Shown here one piece after another: positions 49,937-57,135 of a stretch of DNA of 64,000 bases (within the stretch, counting starts at the first letter, position 1; the number at the start of each line of letters is the position of its first letter). Under the pieces are notes generated by a model. The model was not told where the DNA came from and made no database searches. It saw only the letters and a program-made list of their open reading frames with translations. The position numbers were made by a program, and so were the translations under genes. Origin of the DNA: Rhizobium terrae (lineage in GTDB: Bacteria; Pseudomonadota; Alphaproteobacteria; Rhizobiales; Rhizobiaceae); NCBI RefSeq assembly GCF_003425685.1, contig NZ_QJKM01000021.1, forward strand, positions 25,573-89,572, read 5' to 3'.

Positions 49937-51082
49937 TTACGCGGCCGTCGCAGGTGCTGCCTGACAAGCCAGAAAACTCTTTTCGATCTTGTCGAAATCG
50001 AGTTCGCGGCCGATGAAGACGAGGCGGCTTTCGCGTTTCTCGCCGTCCTTCCACGGACGCTGGTGATCGCCTTCGACGATCATGTGGACGCCTTGCACGA
50101 CATACCGTTCCTCGTCGCCCTTGAAGGCGATGATGCCCTTCAGGCGCAGGATGTTCGGGCCTTCCGTCTGGGTGATCTTCTGGATCCAGGGGAAGAAGCG
50201 CTCCGGGTTCATCTCGCCGCCGCGCAGGGAGATCGACTTCACCGTCACGTCATGGATCGGCGACATTTCTCCGTGATGGTGATGGTGGTGCGAATGATCG
50301 TGCCCGTGATCGTGGTGATCATGGTCATGATGATGATGGTCTTGATCATGATGGTGGTGATGGCCGTGGTCGTGGTCGCAATCCGGGCCGCAGACGTGGT
50401 CCTCATGGCCGTGGTCGAGGAAATGCGGATCGTTTTCCAGCGCCCGCTCCAGATTGAAGGCGCCCTGGTCCAGCACGCGGGCGAGATCGACGCCGGAACG
50501 GCTCGTCTTGTAGACGCGGGCGGTCGGGTTAATGGCGCGCACCACATCCTCGATCACGGTCAGTTCTTCGGGGCTCACGAGGTCTGTCTTGTTGATGACG
50601 ACGACGTCGGCGAAGGCGATCTGGTCTTCGGCCTCGCGGCTGTCCTTGAGGCGCAACGGCAGGTGCTTGGCGTCGACGAGGGCGACGACCGCATCGAGCT
50701 CGGTCTTGGCGCGGACGTCGTCGTCCATGAAGAAGGTCTGGGCGACCGGCACCGGATCGGCAAGGCCGGTGGTCTCGACGATGATGCCGTCGAAACGGCC
50801 GGGGCGGCGCATCAGGCCCTCGACGACGCGGATCAGGTCGCCGCGCACCGTGCAGCAGACGCAGCCGTTGTTCATTTCGTAGATTTCCTCGTCCGACTCG
50901 ACGATCAGGTCGTTGTCGATGCCGATCTCGCCGAATTCGTTGACGATGACCGCGTATTTCTTGCCGTGGCTCTCGGACAGGATGCGGTTCAGAAGCGTCG
51001 TCTTGCCGGCGCCGAGATAACCGGTCAGCACGGTAACGGGAACGGGCTTGGCGGTGACTGTTTCGGCGGTTTTTTCGGCCAT
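49937..51082 (-). CDS. CobW/COG0523 GTPase with His-rich metal-binding segment
   Basis: A 381-residue metal-chaperone GTPase. N-terminal P-loop GYLGAGKTTLLNRI (near residues 17-30), Zn-binding GCVCCTVRGDLI (CxCC near 74-77), VVVINKTDLV (near 161-170). An unusual His/Asp-rich segment at about residues 228-274 (about 45 residues, mostly His) lies before the C-terminal CobW_C domain. Such proteins insert or deliver zinc, and related groups serve cobalt or other metals. The upstream start at 51139 is possible but MAEKTAETVTAKPVPVTVLTGYLG at 51082 is better. A Zur-like inverted repeat lies 90-110 bases upstream. Confidence 0.93.
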   Translation of the reverse strand: MAEKTAETVTAKPVPVTVLTGYLGAGKTTLLNRILSESHGKKYAVIVNEFGEIGIDNDLIVESDEEIYEMNNGCVCCTVRGDLIRVVEGLMRRPGRFDGIIVETTGLADPVPVAQTFFMDDDVRAKTELDAVVALVDAKHLPLRLKDSREAEDQIAFADVVVINKTDLVSPEELTVIEDVVRAINPTARVYKTSRSGVDLARVLDQGAFNLERALENDPHFLDHGHEDHVCGPDCDHDHGHHHHHDQDHHHHDHDHHDHGHDHSHHHHHHGEMSPIHDVTVKSISLRGGEMNPERFFPWIQKITQTEGPNILRLKGIIAFKGDEERYVVQGVHMIVEGDHQRPWKDGEKRESRLVFIGRELDFDKIEKSFLACQAAPATAA

Positions 51083-51172
51083 GGGGAAACCTCGAGGATA
51101 TTGGAAAGCGTCCGGCGGGCGCGGGATTGTCGGTTTCATATAAGGGCAAGCCGGGACGAGTTCAAAGGGTTT

Positions 51173-51193
51173 TGACGTTATAAAATCACGTCA
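51173..51193. promoter_or_regulatory. Zur-like inverted repeat upstream of the cobW-type gene
   Basis: TGACGT-(N9)-ACGTCA, with GTTAT...ATCAC inside, resembles the GTTATNNNATAAC core of alphaproteobacterial Zur sites with one mismatch. It overlaps the end of the vapC gene. A zinc-responsive promoter fits the COG0523 function but remains a hypothesis; it could also be a terminator for vapC. Confidence 0.4.
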
Positions 51194-51595
51194 GGGGACT
51201 GCGTCGATATCCGTGTCGCGCAGAAGCTGGTCCAACGTCAGCAGAGGTTGGCCCGCCACCTTGGCATAGGCATAATGGAAGCAGTCGAAATTGCTGAGAT
51301 AGCGCCGCCCGATGCCATGTTTTTCGGCGACAGCGACGGCGTAGTTCAAGGCTGTTCGTGGCGAGCCGCATTCGCGGATATCGATGCCGCGGGCATCCAG
51401 CCATTCGATGACCGCGCCTTCTGCCTCGCTGTAACGGCAGTCCAGCTGATCGGGACGTGAGAGAACGATGATCGCTTCCCAAGCGGCCAGTGGCGATGTG
51501 AACGGAGACTTTGCATCGACGAGGGCCTGCCCATAGGCGGCAGCGGTCTCTTCCCCGGCCATCATTGACACGATTGCACAGGCATCTACAAACAT
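51191..51595 (-). CDS. vapC: VapC-type PIN-domain RNase toxin
   Basis: A 134-residue PIN-domain ribonuclease, the toxin of a type II toxin-antitoxin system. The four acidic residues typical of PIN domains are visible: Asp in MFVDACAI (residue 4), Glu in AAWEAIIVL (near 40), Asp in NFDCFHYAYA (near 104), and Asp in LTLDQLL (near 122). Likely cleaves RNA, such as initiator tRNA in known cases. Translation is coupled with vapB (TGATG at 51593-51597). The cognate antitoxin and its operator lie immediately upstream. Confidence 0.92.
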   Translation of the reverse strand: MFVDACAIVSMMAGEETAAAYGQALVDAKSPFTSPLAAWEAIIVLSRPDQLDCRYSEAEGAVIEWLDARGIDIRECGSPRTALNYAVAVAEKHGIGRRYLSNFDCFHYAYAKVAGQPLLTLDQLLRDTDIDAVP

Positions 51596-51849
51596 CAGTC
51601 GTCGTCGCCGAAATTGTGATCCAGATCATGATAGGCGCCGGCCGGAAGCGATCTGCGATCCGGTTTGAAGGCGAGGCCGCGTTTTGCCAGAATGCGCTGT
51701 GCTGTTTCGCGCGGTGTTTCCTGGCGGACACGGTTATCGATCGTCTCTCTCAACGCGGAAATGACTGCCTCGGTAATCGTCGTGCCGTCGATGCGTGCAA
51801 GTTCGCGGGCAAGTGCATCGGCCTCCTCATTTCGGATATTGAGCGTCAT
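51595..51849 (-). CDS. vapB: VapB-type antitoxin (Rv0623-like)
   Basis: An 84-residue antitoxin of the plant-type PSK_trans_fac/Rv0623 family. It begins MTLNIRNEEADALARELARIDG, the usual N-terminal DNA-binding segment, followed by TTITEAVISALRETIDNR. The C-terminal part (LPAGAYHDLDHNFGDDD) would wrap the toxin. The frame extends upstream to 51954, but the domain begins at the ATG at 51849. The gene overlaps vapC by one base in TGATG. The operator is a triple half-site at 51868-51894. Confidence 0.9.
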   Translation of the reverse strand: MTLNIRNEEADALARELARIDGTTITEAVISALRETIDNRVRQETPRETAQRILAKRGLAFKPDRRSLPAGAYHDLDHNFGDDD

Positions 51850-51867
51850 CGGCGTCGCCTCGATTGG

Positions 51868-51894
51868 TGTAGCCCATTCTACAAAATTGTGTAG
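51868..51894. promoter_or_regulatory. vapBC operator with alternating half-sites
   Basis: TGTAG (51868-51872), CTACA (51879-51883) and TGTAG (51890-51894) alternate with 6-base spacers, so two overlapping inverted repeats share a half-site. It lies 19-45 bases before the vapB start. Autoregulation by VapBC is expected. Confidence 0.65.
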
Positions 51895-51901
51895 TTTTTT
51901 A

Positions 51902-52693
51902 CTACTGGAATGCTTCGACGTCGAACTTGGCCACATCCTCCAGCAGTTCGACAAGGCCTCGGACCGCGTGCGTCACAAGCTGCTCTCCCCGCTCGGCCGT
52001 TGCCGCGGCTGCATTCCCGGCAACGCCTTTTTCGTTCAGGTCCGACATCTTCCAGCCGAAGGCATGCGGGCCGTAGGCCCGCAGGTGCTTGAAATCCCGG
52101 GCGAAATCCGACTGGCGGGAGGAGAAGTTTTCCGCCTTTGCCATATCCACCTTCTCCGGCCAGAGCGCCAGCATGACCGACGTTTCGATGTCGCCGCCAT
52201 GGATATCGGTCGCCTTGTCCTCCGGCGCGATCCAGCCTTCCGGCTGGCCGAAGCGGGTCCAGCTGGTCGCCACCACGAGCATGCCGAACCGCACGCGGGC
52301 CTCGGTCGCCACGATCGTCAGCAGCGGCGAATTGCCGCCATGGGCGTTGAGCAGGACGAGTTTGCGGATGCCCTGCGCGTTCAGGTCTCCCGCGATGCCG
52401 AGCCAGCGGTTCACCGCCTCGTCGAAGGCGAGCGTGCGGGTGCCGGCAACGTCCATGTGCTCGATCGAGTAGCCGACCGGTTCCACGGGGAGAAACGTCA
52501 CGGACAGATCGCGGGGCAGGGCGGGAATCAGTCGCGCGACGAGACCTGCCGCAATCAGCGTGTCCGTCTCGAAGGGGAGATGCGGTCCGTGCTGCTCATG
52601 GGCCCCCAGCGGCAGAACGGCGATCGGGTTTTGCCTTTCTGTGGATGCAATCGTCGTAACATTGTCATGATCATGCGGCGAAGGATGCTGCAT
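51902..52693 (-). CDS. Creatininase family amidohydrolase
   Basis: A 263-residue metal-dependent hydrolase of the creatinine amidohydrolase family. Metal ligands: the Glu and His in PLGAHEQHGPHLPFETDT (near residues 29-46), NAHGGN (near 116-121) and DIHGGDIETS (near 164-173). Members hydrolyse creatinine, formamidopyrimidines or mycofactocin precursors; substrate here is unknown. It shares the downstream end with the upstream part of vapB promoter DNA and is transcribed in the same direction. Divergent from the MarR gene. Confidence 0.9.
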   Translation of the reverse strand: MQHPSPHDHDNVTTIASTERQNPIAVLPLGAHEQHGPHLPFETDTLIAAGLVARLIPALPRDLSVTFLPVEPVGYSIEHMDVAGTRTLAFDEAVNRWLGIAGDLNAQGIRKLVLLNAHGGNSPLLTIVATEARVRFGMLVVATSWTRFGQPEGWIAPEDKATDIHGGDIETSVMLALWPEKVDMAKAENFSSRQSDFARDFKHLRAYGPHAFGWKMSDLNEKGVAGNAAAATAERGEQLVTHAVRGLVELLEDVAKFDVEAFQ

Positions 52694-52777
52694 CTGGCGG
52701 TCAATTCCCGGTTTCGATATGGATAACCCGGTACCAGATATAGCGGCTACTTCTTTAGGGCAAAACGGGCAGGACGA

Positions 52778-53272
52778 ATGAGCAAGAAGAAGGGCGACAA
52801 AAAAGCCAAATCAGGCAAGAAGAAGGATCTGGAGGGCCTGTCGGCCGCCGATCTCGCGCCGGCGATCACGCAAGCCGCCCGTTCGATGCGCACACTTCTT
52901 AGCCGAAGCCTCGGCGAGACCGGGCTTTATGCGGGCCAGGACGGCGTCATTCTGATGCTGGCGGAAGAGGATGGCCTGACGCCCGGGCAACTGGCGCTGA
53001 GGCTCGGCGTCAAGGCGCCGACCATGACCCGCACCATCGGCCGCATGGAGGCCCAGGGTTTTCTCGAACGGCGCGCCGACGGCATGGACGGGCGTCTTAC
53101 AAAGGTCCACCTGACGGAGACCGGCCTGCAGAGCGTCGAGCAGATCGGCCGCTCGGTTGCCGATTGCGGTTCGCTCGCCGCCAAAGGCCTGTCCGACAAG
53201 GAGGTACGCACACTTTTGAAGCTGCTCAGGACGATCGAGCACAATCTTCAGCCGGCCCTCACGGAAGACTGA
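52778..53272 (+). CDS. MarR family transcriptional regulator
   Basis: A 164-residue winged-helix regulator. A Lys-rich N-terminus (MSKKKGDKKAKSGKKKDLEG) precedes the domain; the wHTH is near residues 65-115: LTPGQLALRLGVKAPTMTRTIGRMEAQGFLERRADGMDGRLTKVHLTETG. Such proteins repress nearby stress, efflux or degradation genes upon ligand loss. Its nearest targets are itself and the divergent creatininase gene. Highly basic N-terminus is unusual. Confidence 0.92.
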   Translation: MSKKKGDKKAKSGKKKDLEGLSAADLAPAITQAARSMRTLLSRSLGETGLYAGQDGVILMLAEEDGLTPGQLALRLGVKAPTMTRTIGRMEAQGFLERRADGMDGRLTKVHLTETGLQSVEQIGRSVADCGSLAAKGLSDKEVRTLLKLLRTIEHNLQPALTED

Positions 53273-53328
53273 ATCCCTTCGCTGGGATCGACCTGCCCGG
53301 AAATCTCCTGTCACAGGATTGTCGCACG

Positions 53329-53358
53329 GAATTAAATTGTTTATTTAAAATTTAATTC
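53329..53358. promoter_or_regulatory. AT-rich perfect inverted repeat before the second LacI gene
   Basis: GAATTAAATT (53329-53338) and AATTTAATTC (53349-53358) are exact 10-base arms with a 10-base spacer. It lies 40-69 bases before the LacI start and is much AT-richer than the surroundings. Autoregulation by the LacI protein is likely; the spacing exceeds that of standard LacI operators. Confidence 0.55.
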
Positions 53359-53397
53359 GGCATCGAGAAACGATGCCTGCCGTTGCGAGTGGGGGAA

Positions 53398-54420
53398 ATG
53401 GCACAGAAGGTCAAGTTGTCGACGATCGCCGAGAGTCTCGGCCTTTCCACCGCCACCATCTCACTTGCGCTCCGCGACAGCCCGCTGGTGGCGGCCGATA
53501 CGCGGGAGAAGATCAAGGAACAGGCCCGCGCGCTCGGTTATATCTACAACCGCCGCGCCGCCAGCCTGCGCACCTCCCGTTCCGGCATCATCGGCGTCGT
53601 GGTCCACGATATCATGAACCCGTTCTACGGGGAAATCCTCAAGGCGATCGAAAGCGAGCTCGACCGCAGCCGGCATACGTTCATCCTCTCCAATCATTAC
53701 GACTCCGTCGAAAAGCAGCGGACCTTCATCGAGACCCTGCTGCAGCTCGGCGGCGACGGCGTCATCATGTCGCCGGCGATCGGCACGCCGATCGAGGACG
53801 TGAGGCTGGCGGAGGAAAACGGCATGCCGGCGATCCTCGTCGCCCGTTCGATGGAAGGGGTCGACCTGCCCACCTATCGCGGCGACGACAGCTACGGCAT
53901 CTCGCTCGCCACCAATCACCTGATCGGGCTCGGGCACCGGGTGATCGCCATGATCGGCGGCACGGACCAGACATCGACCGGACGCGACCGCTACCAGGGT
54001 TATGTCAACGCCCTGCGCAAGGCCGGCATCGAAGTGGATTCGAACCTGCGCATTCCCGGGCCGCGCTCCAAGCAGGGCGGTTTCGAGGCGGCGGTGCATT
54101 TCCTTTCCCTGCCGCAGAAGCCGACGGCGGCGGTGTGCTGGAACGACCTGGTCGCGATCGGCCTGATGAACGGCATCGCCCGCGCCGGGCTGATGCCGGG
54201 CGTCGATATTTCGGTCACCGGCTACGACGACCTGGAGGAGGCCTCCATCGCCACGCCTGCCCTGACGACCGTCTGGAACGGCCAGACCGAAGTCGGACGG
54301 CTCGCCGCCCGGGCGCTGCTCGATCGCCTTGCCGGCAGCCATGAACCGGACGGTATCCACCTGATCAAGCCGGAGATGCGGATCCGCCAGTCGACCGGGA
54401 TTTTCCGGCCAAGGGTTTGA
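53398..54420 (+). CDS. LacI family transcriptional regulator
   Basis: A 340-residue LacI-type regulator. The HTH is at residues 5-25 (VKLSTIAESLGLSTATISLALRDSP), then a hinge helix, then the sugar-binding domain with a typical IIGVVVHDIMNPFYGEILKAIE segment and VTGYDDLEEASIATPALTTVW near the end. The ATG at 53398 is the best start; an in-frame TTG lies 15 bases upstream. Its targets are unknown; a downstream RIME-like repeat and a convergent puuD-type gene follow. Confidence 0.92.
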   Translation: MAQKVKLSTIAESLGLSTATISLALRDSPLVAADTREKIKEQARALGYIYNRRAASLRTSRSGIIGVVVHDIMNPFYGEILKAIESELDRSRHTFILSNHYDSVEKQRTFIETLLQLGGDGVIMSPAIGTPIEDVRLAEENGMPAILVARSMEGVDLPTYRGDDSYGISLATNHLIGLGHRVIAMIGGTDQTSTGRDRYQGYVNALRKAGIEVDSNLRIPGPRSKQGGFEAAVHFLSLPQKPTAAVCWNDLVAIGLMNGIARAGLMPGVDISVTGYDDLEEASIATPALTTVWNGQTEVGRLAARALLDRLAGSHEPDGIHLIKPEMRIRQSTGIFRPRV

Positions 54421-54545
54421 AGACCCCTCATCCGCCTGCCGGCATCTTCTCTCCGTTCTGACGGGGAGAAGGACATCGTCCCGAGATGCGAGCGATGGAT
54501 GAGGCACGTCCCCTCTCCCCGTATGACGGGGAGAAGGGCCGATCT
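54421..54545. repeat. RIME-like mosaic intergenic repeat, copy 5
   Basis: Starts with CCCCTCATCCGCCTGCCGGC and CTTCTCTCCGTT-CTGACGGGGAGAAGG, later CCCCTCTCCCCG-TATGA-CGGGGAGAAGG. Same orientation as copy 1. It lies between the convergent LacI and hydrolase genes and ends at the hydrolase stop. Confidence 0.8.
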
Positions 54546-55318
54546 CAAGCCGCGACGTCGGTGATCGCCTTGCGGGCCGCATAGGCGCGCACGGCATCGC
54601 CGAAGGCGTGGAAAAGCGCCCGCGACGGCGCATCCGTCTCGGCCCAGTATTCCGGATGCCATTGCACGCCGACGGCGAAATTCTTCGCGTCGATGACCGA
54701 AACGGCTTCGATCGTGCCATCCTCGGCGGTTGCTTCGACCTTCAGGCGGGGAGCGGTTTCGGCGATGGCCTGCCGATGCAGCGAGTTCACCTGCACCTCG
54801 CCCGAAAGGCCGAGATAGTTGGCGATGCAGGAGCCTTCGGCCACGAAGACCGGCTGGCGGATCGCATACATGCCGTCGCGCTCCTTCACATCCGGCTTGC
54901 GATGGTCCCATATGCCGGGCTGGTCCTGGATTTCGCTCGCCAGCGTGCCGCCGAGCGCGACATTGAGTTCCTGGATGCCCCGGCAAATGGCGAGCAGCGG
55001 GATGCCGCGATCGATCGCACGGCGGATCAGCGGCAGCGACGTCGCGTCGCGGGCCGGATCGAACGGGCCGTCGCCGGCGGTCGCTTCTTTTCCGTAGAGC
55101 GACGGGTGCACATTGGTCGCCGAACCGGACACCAGCACGCCATCCACCCGGTCGAGAATCGCGTCGAAGTCGTTGCCCTCCTCAAAGGCCGGAATGATGA
55201 AGCTCATCACGTCTGCGACCCTCAGCGCCGCCTGCACATACTGGTTCGGCGAAGCATGCCAGATCGCTCCGTCGATTTCGCGAATATCGGCAGGCAGGGC
55301 GACGATCGGTTTCGGCAT
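54545..55318 (-). CDS. Gamma-glutamyl-gamma-aminobutyrate hydrolase-like (PuuD, class I glutamine amidotransferase fold)
   Basis: A 257-residue peptidase C26 enzyme that removes a gamma-glutamyl group, in the known case from gamma-glutamyl-GABA in putrescine breakdown. The catalytic Cys lies in LLAICRGIQELNVALGG (near residue 112) and the His/Glu pair in VGVQWHPEYWAE (near 222-226). The FEEGNDFDAILDRVDGVLVSGSATNVHP segment matches the family's typical oxyanion region. The ATG at 55318 has GGAG at a good distance; an in-frame ATG lies 12 bases upstream. No other Puu genes are seen nearby, so the natural substrate is uncertain. Confidence 0.9.
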   Translation of the reverse strand: MPKPIVALPADIREIDGAIWHASPNQYVQAALRVADVMSFIIPAFEEGNDFDAILDRVDGVLVSGSATNVHPSLYGKEATAGDGPFDPARDATSLPLIRRAIDRGIPLLAICRGIQELNVALGGTLASEIQDQPGIWDHRKPDVKERDGMYAIRQPVFVAEGSCIANYLGLSGEVQVNSLHRQAIAETAPRLKVEATAEDGTIEAVSVIDAKNFAVGVQWHPEYWAETDAPSRALFHAFGDAVRAYAARKAITDVAA

Positions 55319-55623
55319 CAAAATCTCCATCGGGCATGCATCGGAGGATTGTTCCGTTGTGCCGCCGGAAGCCCCCGCAAGTCAAGTTCAGGTTCGGCGC
55401 AGCGCCTTGGTCCTGCTTAAAGAATAAGCATTTCTTCATTGAAATTCTTTGTGAATCTCGTTTGTGCAGCACAAGACGAAAGTCTAAGATCAAAAGACCT
55501 CGTCCCATTAAGGAATATTAGCAGCGCCGCTTGCAACCCGGTGGGCAACATGTTTACTTCGCCATCAAGCCGGGGGAGTGGGAACGGAAAACCCTGCGGT
55601 TTCATCTTTATGGGAGGTATTTC
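55319..55623. other. Intergenic region between hydrolase and TRAP binding-protein genes
   Basis: This 305-base gap contains divergent promoters. A 13-base palindrome TTGTGC-A-GCACAA (55462-55474) is the best operator candidate, and a smaller inverted repeat CTTA-AAGAA-TAAG lies near 55416-55428. GGGAGG lies before the TRAP gene. I see no coding frame. Confidence 0.5.
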
Positions 55624-56730
55624 ATGGATCGTCGCACATTCTTCAAGAAGGCTGCCGTGACCGGCGCCGGCGCAGCCGCAGCTTCGGTGCTCGCCGCTCC
55701 GGCCATCGCGCAGTCGAGCCCGAAAATCACCTGGCGTCTGACGTCTTCATTTCCGAAGTCGCTCGACACCATTTACGGTGGCGCTGAAGACATCGCCAAG
55801 CATGTCGCAGCCGCAACCGACGGCAATTTCACCATCCAGCCTTTCGCCGCCGGCGAAATCGTTCCAGCCGGACAGGCTTTGGATGCCGTCAGCAATGCGA
55901 CGGTCGAAATGTGCCACACCTGCTCCTATTATTTCGTGGGCAAAGATCCGACGTTCGCCATCGGCACTGCAATTCCTTTCGGCCTTAACGCACGACTGAG
56001 CAATGCGTGGTTCTACGAAGGCAACGGCAACAAGTTCCTGAACGAGTTTTATGCCAAGCACAATGTCTACGGGCTTCCGTCGGGTAATACGGGCGCCCAG
56101 ATGGGCGGGTGGTTCCGCAAGGAAATCAATACCGTAGACGACTTCAAAGGCGTCAAGATGCGCATCGCCGGACTTGCCGGCCGGGTGGTCGAGAAGCTTG
56201 GTGTCGTGCCGCAGCAGATACCCGGCGGCGACATCTATCCGGCGCTCGAAAAGGGTACGATCGATGCGGCGGAATGGGTCGGTCCCTATGACGACCACAA
56301 GCTTGGCTTCTACAAGGTGACCAAATACTACTACTATCCGGCCTTCTGGGAAGGCGGCCCGGTCATCCACTCCTTCATGAACTTGGACAAGTGGAACGCG
56401 CTGCCGAAGGCCTATCAGGCCGCGCTGACCGATGCCTGCGCTTTCGCCAATACCAACATGATGGCAAAGTACGACGCCAAGAACCCGACGGCGATCAAGC
56501 AGATTGTCTCCCAGGGCACCATCCTGCGGCCGTTCAGCCAGGAAATCCTGGAAGCCTGCTACAAGGCCTCGCTCGAAGTCTACAAGGACATCTCCGCCAC
56601 CAACGCGGACTTCAAGAAGATCTACGAGGACCAGGTGGCTTTCAAGAAGGAAGGTTACCTCTGGATGCAGCTGTCGGAATACACGTTCGACACCTTCATG
56701 ATGATCCAGCAGCGCAACGGCAAGCTCTGA
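55624..56730 (+). CDS. TRAP transporter substrate-binding protein (DctP/TakP-like) with Tat-type signal
   Basis: Periplasmic receptor of a TRAP uptake system. The 368-residue precursor has a twin-arginine leader (MDRRTFFKKAAVTGAGAAAA) ending in AIAQ. The mature protein follows the family (SSFPKSLDTIYGGAEDIAKHVAAATDGNFTIQPFAAGEIVPAGQALDAVSNATVEMCHTCSYYF), with the conserved substrate Arg in KGVKMRIAGLAG and GDIYPALEKGTIDAAEWVGPYDD. This pattern matches the TakP subgroup that binds alpha-keto acids, often with sodium, but the ligand is not proven. Its gene converges on the membrane genes, unlike typical TRAP operons. A strong terminator follows. Confidence 0.92.
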   Translation: MDRRTFFKKAAVTGAGAAAASVLAAPAIAQSSPKITWRLTSSFPKSLDTIYGGAEDIAKHVAAATDGNFTIQPFAAGEIVPAGQALDAVSNATVEMCHTCSYYFVGKDPTFAIGTAIPFGLNARLSNAWFYEGNGNKFLNEFYAKHNVYGLPSGNTGAQMGGWFRKEINTVDDFKGVKMRIAGLAGRVVEKLGVVPQQIPGGDIYPALEKGTIDAAEWVGPYDDHKLGFYKVTKYYYYPAFWEGGPVIHSFMNLDKWNALPKAYQAALTDACAFANTNMMAKYDAKNPTAIKQIVSQGTILRPFSQEILEACYKASLEVYKDISATNADFKKIYEDQVAFKKEGYLWMQLSEYTFDTFMMIQQRNGKL

Positions 56731-56761
56731 TCAAAGCATCAAGCTGACTGGCTAGAGAACG

Positions 56762-56788
56762 CCCCGGATCGAAAGGTCCGGGGTTTTT
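56762..56788 (+). terminator. Rho-independent terminator after the TRAP binding-protein gene
   Basis: CCCCGGA (56762-56768) pairs with TCCGGGG (56777-56783) around an 8-base loop, followed by TTTTT. Confidence 0.9.
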
Positions 56789-56968
56789 GCTTACACGCGC
56801 CGTAAATCGGTTGCGGCCGGCTGTGTCGTCTCGACAAACACACCCGATTATCCATGGTTGCAGCGTTCAAGGATTGAAGCAGCACGCTCCGTGACCAGCC
56901 CGAGCATCGGTGAAGACGGGCTTCACCGACTTAGGCAAAAGCCTTGCTGTCGAACTGGAGGTAGTGCG

Positions 56969-57058
56969 ATGTGGAAACCACTGAGCATTACGTTGCTGTT
57001 TAGGAAAAGCCGGACAAGCTGGTCAATAGCTGCCCGGCTCACGTTCTTAGGCAGATAG
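56969..57058 (+). CDS. Possible 29-residue small ORF
   Basis: ATG at 56969 preceded by GGAGG (nine bases before), giving MWKPLSITLLFRKSRTSWSI and then a short basic tail. It lies within the 405-base gap between the TRAP genes. No similarity known, and a chance ORF with a chance ribosome site is quite possible. The rest of this gap shows nothing else besides two terminators. Confidence 0.2.
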   Translation: MWKPLSITLLFRKSRTSWSIAARLTFLGR

Positions 57059-57062
57059 CAAA

Positions 57063-57090
57063 GGAGGGCAGAGCGCCAACTCTGCCCTCC
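57063..57090 (-). terminator. Strong hairpin after the TRAP membrane genes
   Basis: GGAGGGCAGAG (57063-57073) and CTCTGCCCTCC (57080-57090) form an 11-bp perfect stem with a 6-base loop. It lies just beyond the DctM stop on the minus strand and probably ends that operon. Confidence 0.7.
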
Positions 57091-57135
57091 ACTCCAATAT
57101 ACTCCCCCTCAGCCCGCCGACAAGGGAAGCCACCC

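Noticed and set aside
50280..50400. CRISPR-like or tandem repeat signal from the CATGATGGTGATG pattern
   Set aside because: It is the codon repetition of the His/Asp-rich segment in the CobW-type protein.
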